IMG/VR virus record: IMGVR_UViG_3300028283_000494
Span: 44,428 to 108,427 of that record
Source: a virus
DNA: 64,000 nucleotides
Reading direction: 5' to 3' (one strand)
Position numbers and translations under genes: made by a program. Positions within the stretch are counted from its first letter, which is position 1. Every line of letters starts with the position of its first letter. Shown here piece by piece: positions 43,001-51,163 of this stretch. The notes under the pieces were generated by a model. The model was not told the DNA's origin and did no database searches. It was given only the letters and a program-made list of their open reading frames with translations.

Positions 43001-45347
43001 TCTTTATATACTTAGAGTTAGCCCACCAGAAATTACCGCTAAAGAGTGGTTCTTTTTCGTTATAGTTATAGAGTGCTCCGACTACCTCGTAACCTTCGTC
43101 TAATTTCTTTACACAATTTTTCCATTTTTCTATATTAAAATATTCAAGACATTCCCTCCAACTATCTATCGCTAATCTATTACCAGCGCTATTATAAATG
43201 CTCCAAACTCCTTTTAAATGGAAATATAAAATATAAGCGTTTTCGATTTTAACGAATTCCTGTAAAGCTTGAAGTGTAGGATATTCAAAAAAGTTTTCTT
43301 CTATTCTAATTATATTAATTCTGAATAAATTATCGTAAGAATTTACCTTACCTTGAAATTTATTAAACTCTTTATCTTCTCCAAAAACGTACATGAATAA
43401 GATTGTGAGTTCGTCGTATAGTCCGCTTTCTTTTAATATTTTAAGTTGATTATCTAATATAGAGTTCCAATTGTTCACAAGATAATTATGTGAAAAAGCG
43501 TAAATTGGTATAGTTTTATTTTCTTCACCTATAACTTGCACTGATTGGAAGTCACATCTTTTATTAAAATCAGATATAGAAGTTAAACTAAAAGGTCTAT
43601 TGTGTGAACCACAACCACCTGATAAATTCCAATCACTTAATCTATCAGCTACACCAGCTGATCTTCTAGTCATGTATTTATGTGCTATCCATTTAAAATG
43701 TAAATGTTTTATATCTCTTGTTTCACTATATTTAACTGGACCTATTGGATCACATCCGTGACTACCTATATGATAGTTAATATCAATGGATGATTTGAAT
43801 ATTGATTTCTTATCTAAAAAGACTGAGTCTCTTACTCCCCTGTTTACGATATCTGGTAAATATTTCCCTTCTTCGAATTTTGGAATTTTTTTACTTATCA
43901 TGTCATAACCCTCTGTTAATGGTATAGTTACACCGTTTTTATCGTATTCTTTAAGTTTTTCTTTAAGATTTGGGTGATATATAAATTCATCTATATCGCA
44001 GACTATTATCCAGTCGTATTGTTCCCTGTATGGTTTCCAACCATCGTTTCTAAGATCGTTTAAATGTCTATCGTCTAATTTTTCTTGTATATCTATGATT
44101 AATTCAGCTTTAGGATTTGATTTAATTATTTCTTGTGATTTATCTGAGCTACCACCGTCAATAACTACTATTTTATCTACCCCTATGAAATTAGAATAAT
44201 AGTCGAGATAGAATGGTAACATTTGTTCCTCGTTGAAACAGCAGGAAAAAACTAATATTTTAATGTCTTGTTTTTTAGCAAAAAGGAATTGCCACTCTTT
44301 TAATAATAATTCATATTTTTTATCTATTAGATATGGTATAACTAGATGGCCTTTACCGATATAAGTTTCTTGATCAGCTATATCGTCTATTAGAACTAAT
44401 GCTTTTGGTGTCAGGAATTTTTCTGCTTTTAAATATGCCTCTAAGTGCTTTTCCTCTGATATTCTTTTGTCCTCTTCTGTTCCTCTATAATCCCAAGCGT
44501 CTAGATAAAGAAGATCTATATTATCTTCAAATGTGTCGAAAAATTCAATTCCGTCTGCACAAACTAGATTTACTCTATCTGTGAGCATTCCTTTATTATT
44601 CAATTGAATTTTACCATTTTCTATATAAGTATTCTCGATGTCTATTGAATATAATTTACCTCCATACGTGTTAACAAACCAACTAAAAACACTAGTTGAA
44701 CAACCATCTCCAGTATTATCGAAATTTCTTTGTGTTCCTATTTCAACTATAACTGGATTTTTAATATTATTTTCTTTTATATAATTAATAGCTGGTAAAA
44801 ATCCACCTCTACCGTGTTCTGGTATTTCATTTAATTTATTATAAAAGTTCAAAAGTTCATCTTTATTATTTGAAGTCATTACATGTATATTATTTTTTAT
44901 CACTTCGTGTGGTAAATCCCACCATTTCAATTTTAATAAAATATCAACCACGTCTTTACTGAACCTTGTGAATAAGAACTCTGCTGGATTTCCACCAACA
45001 ACAGTATATGGTTTTACATTTTTAGTCACGTACGATTTAGCTGATATGATGGCACCATCTCCTATCGTTACACCGTAAGCTATAGTTGCTCCGTCACCTA
45101 TCCAAACATCGTTACCAACTGTTATTTTACCTCTTACTAAATGATCATTCACTGGAAACATATCTTTTGTTTCCGCCGTATGACCAAATGGGTAAGTAGA
45201 AAATAAATTTGTTTTATGCCCCCATAATATAAACTTAACGTCCTCAGCGATAGAGCAAAATTTACCAATTTTTAATATTCCCTCACCGTTTGTTCTTGGT
45301 ACTCCATAAGAGTAATCACCGTATTCGTAATCTATTTTTGGTTGCAT
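40077..45347 (-). CDS. 1756-residue multi-enzyme glycan-assembly protein
   Basis: About eight domains in order. (1) 1-165, hexapeptide acetyltransferase (VGNDVWIGDGATIAYGVTIG, VVGGNPAEFLF). (2) About 170-345, SAM methyltransferase (PVIVEIGTQRNFDNTGDG, LLYLDAWDYRG). (3) About 360-605, GT2/GT92-like (VFSCCFNEEQMLPFYLDYY, WIIVCDIDEFIYHP). (4) About 610-840, 'YFHLKG...SGNFWWA' domain. (5) About 846-1040, GT2 (ISVLIPTYNRFNLLKEAI, YILHLDDDNIIYP). (6) About 1045-1265, second 'YFHLKG' domain. (7) About 1290-1390, methyltransferase-like (QSVLEIGSKYYGS). (8) About 1410-1640, transferase-like (VYIITSHPNYKMSEDITKKT, CTNFDMVF), then a beta-rich tail. It could assemble, methylate and acetylate an oligosaccharide on one chain. 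Confidence 0.85.
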   Translation of the reverse strand: MQPKIDYEYGDYSYGVPRTNGEGILKIGKFCSIAEDVKFILWGHKTNLFSTYPFGHTAETKDMFPVNDHLVRGKITVGNDVWIGDGATIAYGVTIGDGAIISAKSYVTKNVKPYTVVGGNPAEFLFTRFSKDVVDILLKLKWWDLPHEVIKNNIHVMTSNNKDELLNFYNKLNEIPEHGRGGFLPAINYIKENNIKNPVIVEIGTQRNFDNTGDGCSTSVFSWFVNTYGGKLYSIDIENTYIENGKIQLNNKGMLTDRVNLVCADGIEFFDTFEDNIDLLYLDAWDYRGTEEDKRISEEKHLEAYLKAEKFLTPKALVLIDDIADQETYIGKGHLVIPYLIDKKYELLLKEWQFLFAKKQDIKILVFSCCFNEEQMLPFYLDYYSNFIGVDKIVVIDGGSSDKSQEIIKSNPKAELIIDIQEKLDDRHLNDLRNDGWKPYREQYDWIIVCDIDEFIYHPNLKEKLKEYDKNGVTIPLTEGYDMISKKIPKFEEGKYLPDIVNRGVRDSVFLDKKSIFKSSIDINYHIGSHGCDPIGPVKYSETRDIKHLHFKWIAHKYMTRRSAGVADRLSDWNLSGGCGSHNRPFSLTSISDFNKRCDFQSVQVIGEENKTIPIYAFSHNYLVNNWNSILDNQLKILKESGLYDELTILFMYVFGEDKEFNKFQGKVNSYDNLFRINIIRIEENFFEYPTLQALQEFVKIENAYILYFHLKGVWSIYNSAGNRLAIDSWRECLEYFNIEKWKNCVKKLDEGYEVVGALYNYNEKEPLFSGNFWWANSKYIKKLPKLEYVKENDPDPNDEAKTWCRVECEKWINRIPNKFYNFYIPKDYGFYYAPIDAKDYKGDSHYKISVLIPTYNRFNLLKEAIKSVLDQNYDNFEILVCHDGPSDEYNKFKEDNKHDKIFYYEIERRNNYGAAQRNFMLEKVTGDYILHLDDDNIIYPDYFEKMIAQIDNKTGMVICRIHYNDKEWTNYVLPLADRIQDCEIDQLGILFKADIGKMFNWDDYFGHDHRYIKACENVVNAQNLKIKYIPDVLASHRFFGEVIPRIVIVHHCYLRYGWKDILEEQIFLMKNNGLYEGCTEIFATIYADDKNNINEFRNIIEQEDTLKKWKIIELQQNNYEYDALKHLKKYSEDKHTYICYFHLKGVISKEIDPNVGIPTWRKYLNYFTINKWKENIEHLKDNDVVCVDWNFNDMHQRYVLGGHFFWTKSEYIRTLGEPENNENRFLSEIWITSNPNVKVYENFNYEKIGYKNLYLQWFHPLIYRTDHEEFANELVSWSFRKYGEQENKYDYKDFIKSLMIKGNQSVLEIGSKYYGSTYCFCNIFDKVVLIDKEETEQIRKLNKEYNNLTFILEDKDTKSKINGMKFDFLYLRNEYKDCLKDDTSVIFHDFKQKEDEPVIVESIAEPIEFIKPNSVYIITSHPNYKMSEDITKKTLENIRLFGEKVILSAHCPVSTDIQKLADYFIYDKNNPLIKHDFYTNSWFPATDYHAHLNITKEDNNFNHALGVFLNYYNSLILAKSQGFNTAVCTNFDMVFSAEDKKVIDDRINRMRMEGKKAFFMNTPETEGVHYKTIFFITDVDYFINTFKYITNEKLYIEEMQKVGSNTNCLENFVYHSLKNKTKDLLLEEINEDQLFPTSQINLFSLIEYNTILPVENEPDKFVIWFSSANSLDSRDFNIAVRKNGNIILTDLKPIDKKFIYYKKVKFTKGDNFEINFRVINGNEVLKNKIIKVNDEVFTNIKSYGNFIDRKNIESI

Positions 45348-45356
45348 TAATCATAA

Positions 45357-46044
45357 TCATTTTTTTGGAATTGATATGTAATCAATGTCATGCACTTGTT
45401 TAAGAGAATAGGATATACTTTTAAAAAATTTAACAATATCATCAGTAGATTTATTATACATATTTAAATGTGCTTCAGCTATTTCAATCAAAATAATTGG
45501 TTTATTTCTTAATATTGTCCCCATCAAGTACAAATGGTTCGTAACCTTGTACGTCCATTTTAATTAAACTCACATTATCGTAACGCAAATCGTCTAATCT
45601 CACCTCATCCACTAATTCACCTTCGTTTGATATATGTGTATCACCTATATTTAATAATCCATCCAAATAAAAATTCTGTCTTTCTATATGTGTTATACCA
45701 TTCTTATCAGATAAGGCTTTATTAATAGCAATAATGTTATCAAATCCGTTTGCTATTATATTTGCACACAACTGGTAATAAACTATACGTTGTGGTTCGA
45801 ACGCGTAGACTTTACCTTCTTCACCAACCATTTCTGCAAATTCAAGAGTATGAGCACCCAGATTAGCACCAATGTCTATTATATTGGTGCCCTTAAAATT
45901 ATAATCTTTAATTGCTTCGTATAGATGAGGTTCCCATAATCTTCCTTCTCTTATACAACTTGTTAATCCTATATCTTGTTTAAAAAGAAAATAATGTTTA
46001 TCTCTAGATGAAACGTAGTCAATAGGTAATCTTTTCATAAACAA
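45357..46044 (-). pseudogene. FkbM methyltransferase broken by a +1 frameshift
   Basis: The N-terminal 180 residues are a normal FkbM protein: IIDIGANLGAHTLEFAEMVG, VYAFEPQRIVYYQL, RYDNVSLIKMDVQGYEPFVL. The frame then stops at 45502. The missing family C-terminus continues at once in another frame (RNKPIILIEIAEAHLNMYNK to YISIPKK) and ends with TGA at 45357-45359. Removing one G from the GGGG run (45519-45522 on the + strand) restores a single 228-residue protein. It may be a real mutation, phase variation at a short run, or a sequencing error. Confidence 0.75.
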
Positions 46045-46074
46045 TTTTGTTTTTTCGTTATATTATGTTTTAGT

Positions 46075-46941
46075 ATGAATGTTTTAATAATTAACATAGG
46101 GCCACATGGTGACGTATTGAGAACCACAATACTCTTGAACCAATTTAAACACGATAATATATATTGGTTAACATCAGTCCGTAACAAAGATATTCTTAAC
46201 TCTAAACTCATTAGAAAAATATTTTATATAGAAGAACTATCACATTATTATAACATAACAAATTACGATCTAGTCATAAGTCTCAACGAAGAACACCCAT
46301 TCGACGAGCGTCCTCTATATGGAAAACTTATTGGAATTGATAAACACGGAACATATTCAATAGAAAGTAAATACTGGTTCGATATGTCTCTTATAAGTAA
46401 TTACGGAGACTGTATCGCTAACAAATTAAAAAAAGAAAATAGAAAATCTTATAACCAAATTCTTATAGAAATGGTTGGGGGAAAATGGGAAGAACAAGAA
46501 TATATCCTTGATCACGAACCAATTAAGTCAAATAAAATAGGATTAATAAAAACAGTTAACGGTGTTTGGAAAAGTAAACAATGGAACGGATTTGATGAAT
46601 TATACAATTTACTTAAAAAAGATCACGATGTTAGTTTCTTAGATATTAAACCAACAGTTAAAGAACATATAGATGATATAAATAATTGTGGATTAATAGT
46701 TTGTCCTGATACGTTTGGAATGCATATAGCTATAGCTCTTAAAAAGAAGGTGGTAGCTTTATTTAATAGTACTTCACCTCACGAGATATATGATTACGGA
46801 AGAATGATAAAGATAACTAGTCCGTTGCAAGATAAGTATTTTTATACTAAGGATTACAATGAAGAATTGTGTGATTCCATAGATGTCAATTACGTTTATA
46901 AAAAAATAAAAGAATTATATGGGGAAATTAATATTTTATAA
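46075..46941 (+). CDS. GT9 heptosyltransferase-like glycosyltransferase
   Basis: A 288-residue GT-B enzyme. NVLIINIGPHGDVLRTTILL (about 2-21) is the acceptor-side start, and CGLIVCPDTFGMHIAIALKK with VVALFNSTSPHEIYDYG (about 210-248) is the ADP-heptose-type donor site with 'PDT..H'. It is somewhat short but complete. It is divergent from the broken FkbM gene, with a 30-base spacer that must hold both promoters, and overlaps the next gene by 23 bp. Confidence 0.8.
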   Translation: MNVLIINIGPHGDVLRTTILLNQFKHDNIYWLTSVRNKDILNSKLIRKIFYIEELSHYYNITNYDLVISLNEEHPFDERPLYGKLIGIDKHGTYSIESKYWFDMSLISNYGDCIANKLKKENRKSYNQILIEMVGGKWEEQEYILDHEPIKSNKIGLIKTVNGVWKSKQWNGFDELYNLLKKDHDVSFLDIKPTVKEHIDDINNCGLIVCPDTFGMHIAIALKKKVVALFNSTSPHEIYDYGRMIKITSPLQDKYFYTKDYNEELCDSIDVNYVYKKIKELYGEINIL

Positions 46942-48028
46942 TTTATGGCATAATGGTGATATTCATTTCACTAGGTCGTATATTAGAGATATAATGAAAA
47001 AAACAAATTTTGACGAATATCAATATTTGCATAACAATAATCCAGGTATATTAAGAGACATTCCTAATTTAGTATATGGTAAAACAAATGAATATTGTCA
47101 AGATACTACAATTGTATTAAGAGTTAATAACGATTTGTACATAAATGTTTGGATAGGTTTTTATAATTCTTTATTTAACGAAGAAGTGGATTCACCGGTA
47201 CGTACTGTATCTGGTGTTCTTTATAGATTTTTCACACACATATACGAAAAATTGGGAATAAAACTTGGAGACGAAAGAGATTACGTGCCTTTTATAGAAT
47301 TTGATTCATTTGATAAAACTAAAATAGATACCTTTATTGAAACTAATAAATATCCAAAAGTTCTTGTCGTAAACGGTCCTGTATTTGCCTACCAATCTGT
47401 GATAGAAATCAATTTCATGGATATAATAAACAGATTATCAGAAGATTATCCATATGTTCAATTTCTTTTAACTGAGCGAATAGCGTTAGATAAACCTAAT
47501 GTTTTATTCACGTCGGATATAGCACCTGAGTTAATGGATATATCTTATTTATCGATGTTTTGTGACGTGATATTTGGGAGATCAACGGGTCCCTATGTTT
47601 TTAGTTGGATGGAAAAGAATTTAAAAGATACACAGAAAACTTACATTTGTGCTTCTTCAAAATTAAGGCATATAACTTGGGGGACTAAATCAAATTGTAA
47701 AAATGTTTGGATAGAAGATTATAATGAAATTTATAATATAGTTAAAGACGAGTTAAAATTTCTATCACCCATAACAGTAAATGATTTTACAATTAGATGT
47801 GTAGTTGATAGAATATATGTAAAGCCTAATATAGATATTACCCCGGAACACGACGTGAGTTTTTATTTCTATACAGGAGATAGGAAAAATTGGGAACATA
47901 AGAATTACGTGGCATTAGCTGGAATGGAAAGCTGGTATATTCCTTATCACGGTTATAATTGTGAACATAATCGTATAAAAATGGAATTTAGAACCGCTAA
48001 AAATTTATTATTCTTTTTAGATTTATAA
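46919..48028 (+). CDS. GT9-like GT-B protein with accessory beta domain, paralogue of 38239
   Basis: A 369-residue protein, the same length and plan as the gene at 38239-39348: KLIFYNLWHNGDIHFTRSYI, KVLVVNGPVFAYQSV, VQFLLTERIALDKPNVLFTS and DVIFGRSTGPYVFSW. The C-terminal beta domain (about 280-369) has SWYIPYHGYNCEHNRIKMEF. The two copies lie on opposite strands around the large multi-enzyme gene, so duplication with inversion is likely. It ends 6 bp inside the convergent methyltransferase gene. Confidence 0.6.
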   Translation: MGKLIFYNLWHNGDIHFTRSYIRDIMKKTNFDEYQYLHNNNPGILRDIPNLVYGKTNEYCQDTTIVLRVNNDLYINVWIGFYNSLFNEEVDSPVRTVSGVLYRFFTHIYEKLGIKLGDERDYVPFIEFDSFDKTKIDTFIETNKYPKVLVVNGPVFAYQSVIEINFMDIINRLSEDYPYVQFLLTERIALDKPNVLFTSDIAPELMDISYLSMFCDVIFGRSTGPYVFSWMEKNLKDTQKTYICASSKLRHITWGTKSNCKNVWIEDYNEIYNIVKDELKFLSPITVNDFTIRCVVDRIYVKPNIDITPEHDVSFYFYTGDRKNWEHKNYVALAGMESWYIPYHGYNCEHNRIKMEFRTAKNLLFFLDL

Positions 48029-48658
48029 CTTCTTCAAGATGTAATTATTAAGAGTGCCAAGTGAATCGTAAATTTTTACCACTTTGCCTTCTACCATTTT
48101 ATAATCGTAATAAATAGGTATATGTTGTTCCAAACTACCAATTATTTCGAACCCTTTAAAGTTATCTATATTTCTCATGTAGTCTACGGCTTTTTTAACA
48201 TCGGGTGAATATTTATCCATGTAATCATCAAATACAATGTAACCACCAACTTCTACTAGCTCTTTATAAACAGAATAATCTTTAATAACGTCAAAATAGT
48301 TATGACTTCCGTCAATGAAAATCAAATCAAATTTGCCTTGAATTATTTCTAAAATGGATTTATCAGTAGAATTAGTTTGAAATATACCAGCGTTGATTTT
48401 ATATTTATCTAAATTTTTATATAATAATTCTCTCACTTTAATGTCTATACCATATACCTCTTTTACTTTTGGATGCTGAGCAACGTAACAAAAACTAGCA
48501 CCGTCCCATAATCCAATTTCTAAATATCTTATATCTCTATCTAATTGATCTATAAGATATTCTAAGATAAAATAATGTTCGTGGAATCTTTCTCCTTCGA
48601 AATCTTCGAGATATGGTTGCATTTTATCTAAATAATATTGTTGTTTTTCTTTAGTCAT
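48023..48658 (-). CDS. SAM-dependent O-methyltransferase (cephalosporin-hydroxylase/Methyltransf_24-like)
   Basis: A 211-residue enzyme with IRYLEIGLWDGASFCYVAQH (motif I, about 42-61), VYGIDIKVRELLYKNL, FDLIFIDGSHNYFDVIKDYS (about 110-129) and GGYIVFDDYMDKYSPDVKKA. It belongs to the group that O-methylates sugars in antibiotics and polysaccharides. It is coupled to the aminotransferase gene by an ATGA overlap (48655-48658) and may act on the amino sugar made by the neighbours. Confidence 0.75.
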   Translation of the reverse strand: MTKEKQQYYLDKMQPYLEDFEGERFHEHYFILEYLIDQLDRDIRYLEIGLWDGASFCYVAQHPKVKEVYGIDIKVRELLYKNLDKYKINAGIFQTNSTDKSILEIIQGKFDLIFIDGSHNYFDVIKDYSVYKELVEVGGYIVFDDYMDKYSPDVKKAVDYMRNIDNFKGFEIIGSLEQHIPIYYDYKMVEGKVVKIYDSLGTLNNYILKKL

Positions 48659-49680
48659 TTTGCCTTTAAGTAATTTATTATATAATCTAAATCGCTATTG
48701 TTCATATCAGCATTCAAAGGGAAACAAACGATCTCTTCGTATAATTTATTAGAGTTAGTAAATCCGATTAAAGGTTCGTAATATTTCTTATATTCTACGT
48801 CTTTAATGTCTATTTCTTCTTTAAATGATTTGATAGGTAAACATGATATTAAACTATTATCGTAAGGTTTAATTAATTCAAATCTAGTTTCTCTTAATCT
48901 GTTTTCGAAATATTTTGCCAATTCTTTATGAATATGATCAATGGCGTAAAAATTGTCTAAATGTTGAAGAATGAAGGCAGCAGATATATCGCTCATTCTC
49001 CAGTTAGATCCGTGTACAGACCATTTCTTAATTGATTTAGTATATCCAAAATTTATTGATTTTCTAACATCTGCTTCGTATTCTCTATCAACTATAATAA
49101 CTCCGCCTTCACCGAAACCGAGTGGTTTCGTGTGATGTAAACTAATTATAGAACCAACTCCGAAATTATTTATATTTAAAAAATTGTAAAAAGTGTATGG
49201 GGCAGTAGCACTATCAAAGATAAGGTATTTATCGTTATCTACACTCCATTTAATAAATTTTTCAACTTCACTAGCAAATCCAAACATATTAGTAACTATA
49301 ACACCGTTAATGTTATCTTTGATATGTTCTAAAGAATTTAGATCTGGTGATATATCATTATAGTCTATATCTACTATAACAGAATTTCTCAGCACACCTT
49401 GAGCTGAAACTGGGAATGTATAATCTTGGGTCGCCCATCGTGTTTCAACTCCAAGTTTATTATTTATACCTGAAACAAGAGCGTGTAGTGCGGCGGTTCC
49501 GCTACAAGTTGGAATTACAACTTTACTGGAACTAATTTTTAATATAGATCTAAGTCTATCGCTTAGCATTTTTTGCAAAGGCCCGTCGTTACTAAATTGA
49601 TTTTCTTTAATAGAAAATTCCATATAGTGTTTAACTCTATCCCAGTTTATTTCTTTCTTATTTACCCAATTTATTCTCAT
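48655..49680 (-). CDS. DegT/DnrJ/EryC1/StrS sugar aminotransferase
   Basis: A PLP enzyme that aminates keto-sugar nucleotides. CSGTAALHALVSGINNKLG is the cofactor phosphate site, YLIFDSATAPYTFYNF gives the PLP-ring Asp, and SLHHTKPLGFGEGGVIIVDR holds the Schiff-base lysine. GSNWRMSDISAAFILQHLDN is the typical dimer-contact helix. The frame extends eight codons upstream, but the Met at 49680 (MRINWVNKKE) overlaps the preceding stop as ATGA and is preferred. With gmd (52381) and the formyltransferase (50390) it fits a perosamine- or Qui4N-type route. Confidence 0.85.
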   Translation of the reverse strand: MRINWVNKKEINWDRVKHYMEFSIKENQFSNDGPLQKMLSDRLRSILKISSSKVVIPTCSGTAALHALVSGINNKLGVETRWATQDYTFPVSAQGVLRNSVIVDIDYNDISPDLNSLEHIKDNINGVIVTNMFGFASEVEKFIKWSVDNDKYLIFDSATAPYTFYNFLNINNFGVGSIISLHHTKPLGFGEGGVIIVDREYEADVRKSINFGYTKSIKKWSVHGSNWRMSDISAAFILQHLDNFYAIDHIHKELAKYFENRLRETRFELIKPYDNSLISCLPIKSFKEEIDIKDVEYKKYYEPLIGFTNSNKLYEEIVCFPLNADMNNSDLDYIINYLKAK

Positions 49681-50393
49681 TTTGTCCAGTCTATTGTTGC
49701 ACAATATCCTTCAGCTAAATGATAAGCAGTAGCTTTGGGTATATGATAAGTATCTAATTTGCCTTCTTTTACGTCTTTATATATTCTGTCCCAAAGATCA
49801 GCGTCAGAAGCTTTTTTCTCACCTTTATCTATCATATTAATATATCTATGTTTTATTTTACTTATATTAAAAGTTACAGTCTGGTGAATGACTTGTCTGC
49901 CTTTTGGAGGTAAATTGTTAATAACATCGTCAGTTAAATTAGGTGGGAAAAGGTTTTTAGGCCTTACGTAGTGAGCCTTTGAATAAACAAAAGATACTGT
50001 TGGATATTTAAGATAGGTTTTATTGTGTAGTTCAAGGTGATTAACTTCCCATTTGTCCTCGTAATCAAAATGAGCGTAATAATCTATTCCTTCTTTTTCT
50101 AATAACTCTATCCCTTTATTAAGAGCGTTTGTGCCACTACATAACCAAAGATCGTTACCAGTATAACGACTTCTTTCGTCTGCTACGGGTAAATTCACAT
50201 ATGTTATCATACTTGATGGAACGCGCGAAGTAATAAATTCTAGTTCTTCTGGTTTATCGTAATCGTCTCCAATTAGAAATAGTTTCCAATCAGAGTGTGT
50301 TTGCATCATTATATTTTGTATGGCTCTATATAAGAAGACTATTGTTTGTCCGTCTTTTCTATAATAAGTGGGTAGTACTATTCCGAATTTCAT
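49677..50393 (-). CDS. GT2-like glycosyltransferase
   Basis: A 238-residue GT-A enzyme: FGIVLPTYYRKDGQTIVFLY start, DWKLFLIGDDYDKPEELEF (donor site), DYYAHFDYEDKWEVNHLELH (D-Y-E-D at the metal position, about 115-134), and a late TAYHLAEGYCATIDW. It is coupled by ATGA overlaps to the formyltransferase upstream and aminotransferase downstream, so it probably transfers the formylated amino sugar they make. Confidence 0.75.
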   Translation of the reverse strand: MKFGIVLPTYYRKDGQTIVFLYRAIQNIMMQTHSDWKLFLIGDDYDKPEELEFITSRVPSSMITYVNLPVADERSRYTGNDLWLCSGTNALNKGIELLEKEGIDYYAHFDYEDKWEVNHLELHNKTYLKYPTVSFVYSKAHYVRPKNLFPPNLTDDVINNLPPKGRQVIHQTVTFNISKIKHRYINMIDKGEKKASDADLWDRIYKDVKEGKLDTYHIPKATAYHLAEGYCATIDWTK

Positions 50394-51124
50394 TGTTTAG
50401 TTAATTCAATTTTGATGAATATTTTATCCCCGTTATCGTTAATAAAATAAGCATTTTTAAAATCCCCGTGCGATAAAGCCTTCAATTTAGTTATATGATT
50501 AAAAAATGTGTCTTTATCGTTTATATCAATCTTTCCAAGATCGTTAAAATCTTTCTTGTAATTTATATTTCCTTCATCTGGTATTCTAACGAAAGAATAA
50601 TTCTTATTAATTATATCTATCAGATTTCTATCAAGGAGTTTCATTTCAACGTCAACTACTTTTTCGTAAACTGAAAGAGAAGTGTCGTGTGGTTCTATAT
50701 ATATTCGCTCTTGGGTTATAATGGGCCCGTGATCAATCTTATTATCTATTTCGTGTATAGTTACACCAAAAGGTAGTCCATTTAATATGGAAAACACTTG
50801 TGGGTACCATCCTCTATTATAAGGGTTATAACCTGGATGTATATTAATACATCTTACTTTTTCTATGAGTTCTTTTGGAAATAATTGTTTACAATGTAAC
50901 GAGAAGATAATTTCGTATTTATATAAACTTTTATCTCTAACGTCAATTGGTTCAACTGGTTTGTACATCCAAGAGTTAAAAGATTTATGATAATCAGCAC
51001 AAAAGTCGTAATTATTATAGCTCCAACCGTAATCAAAGTCTTCTCTAAGTTTTTTAGATACGACTATTTGATTAAATCTTGCTAATAATTCTATTTTATC
51101 CGTGATTAAAAGGAATTTTCTCAT
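50390..51124 (-). CDS. Sugar N-formyltransferase (VioF/WbkC type)
   Basis: Transfers formyl from N10-formyl-tetrahydrofolate to an amino group of a nucleotide-linked amino sugar. The family core is very clear: IIFSLHCKQLFPKELIEKV, RCINIHPGYNPYNRGWYPQV (catalytic Asn and His of N-x-H-P-G), GLPFGVTIHEIDNKIDHGPI (catalytic Asp in D-H-G) and HDTSLSVYEKVV. The 244-residue length matches sugar formyltransferases, not Met-tRNA formyltransferase. It is first in a leftward run of four coupled genes (formyltransferase, GT2, aminotransferase, methyltransferase). Confidence 0.88.
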   Translation of the reverse strand: MRKFLLITDKIELLARFNQIVVSKKLREDFDYGWSYNNYDFCADYHKSFNSWMYKPVEPIDVRDKSLYKYEIIFSLHCKQLFPKELIEKVRCINIHPGYNPYNRGWYPQVFSILNGLPFGVTIHEIDNKIDHGPIITQERIYIEPHDTSLSVYEKVVDVEMKLLDRNLIDIINKNYSFVRIPDEGNINYKKDFNDLGKIDINDKDTFFNHITKLKALSHGDFKNAYFINDNGDKIFIKIELTKQ

Positions 51125-51163
51125 TGATTAATATAATGAGAAAAGATTAAAAAGTTTATTCAA

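Noticed and set aside
45502-46044. Short functional FkbM enzyme ending at 45502
   Set aside because: The family C-terminus follows directly in another frame, so a frameshift is the better reading.
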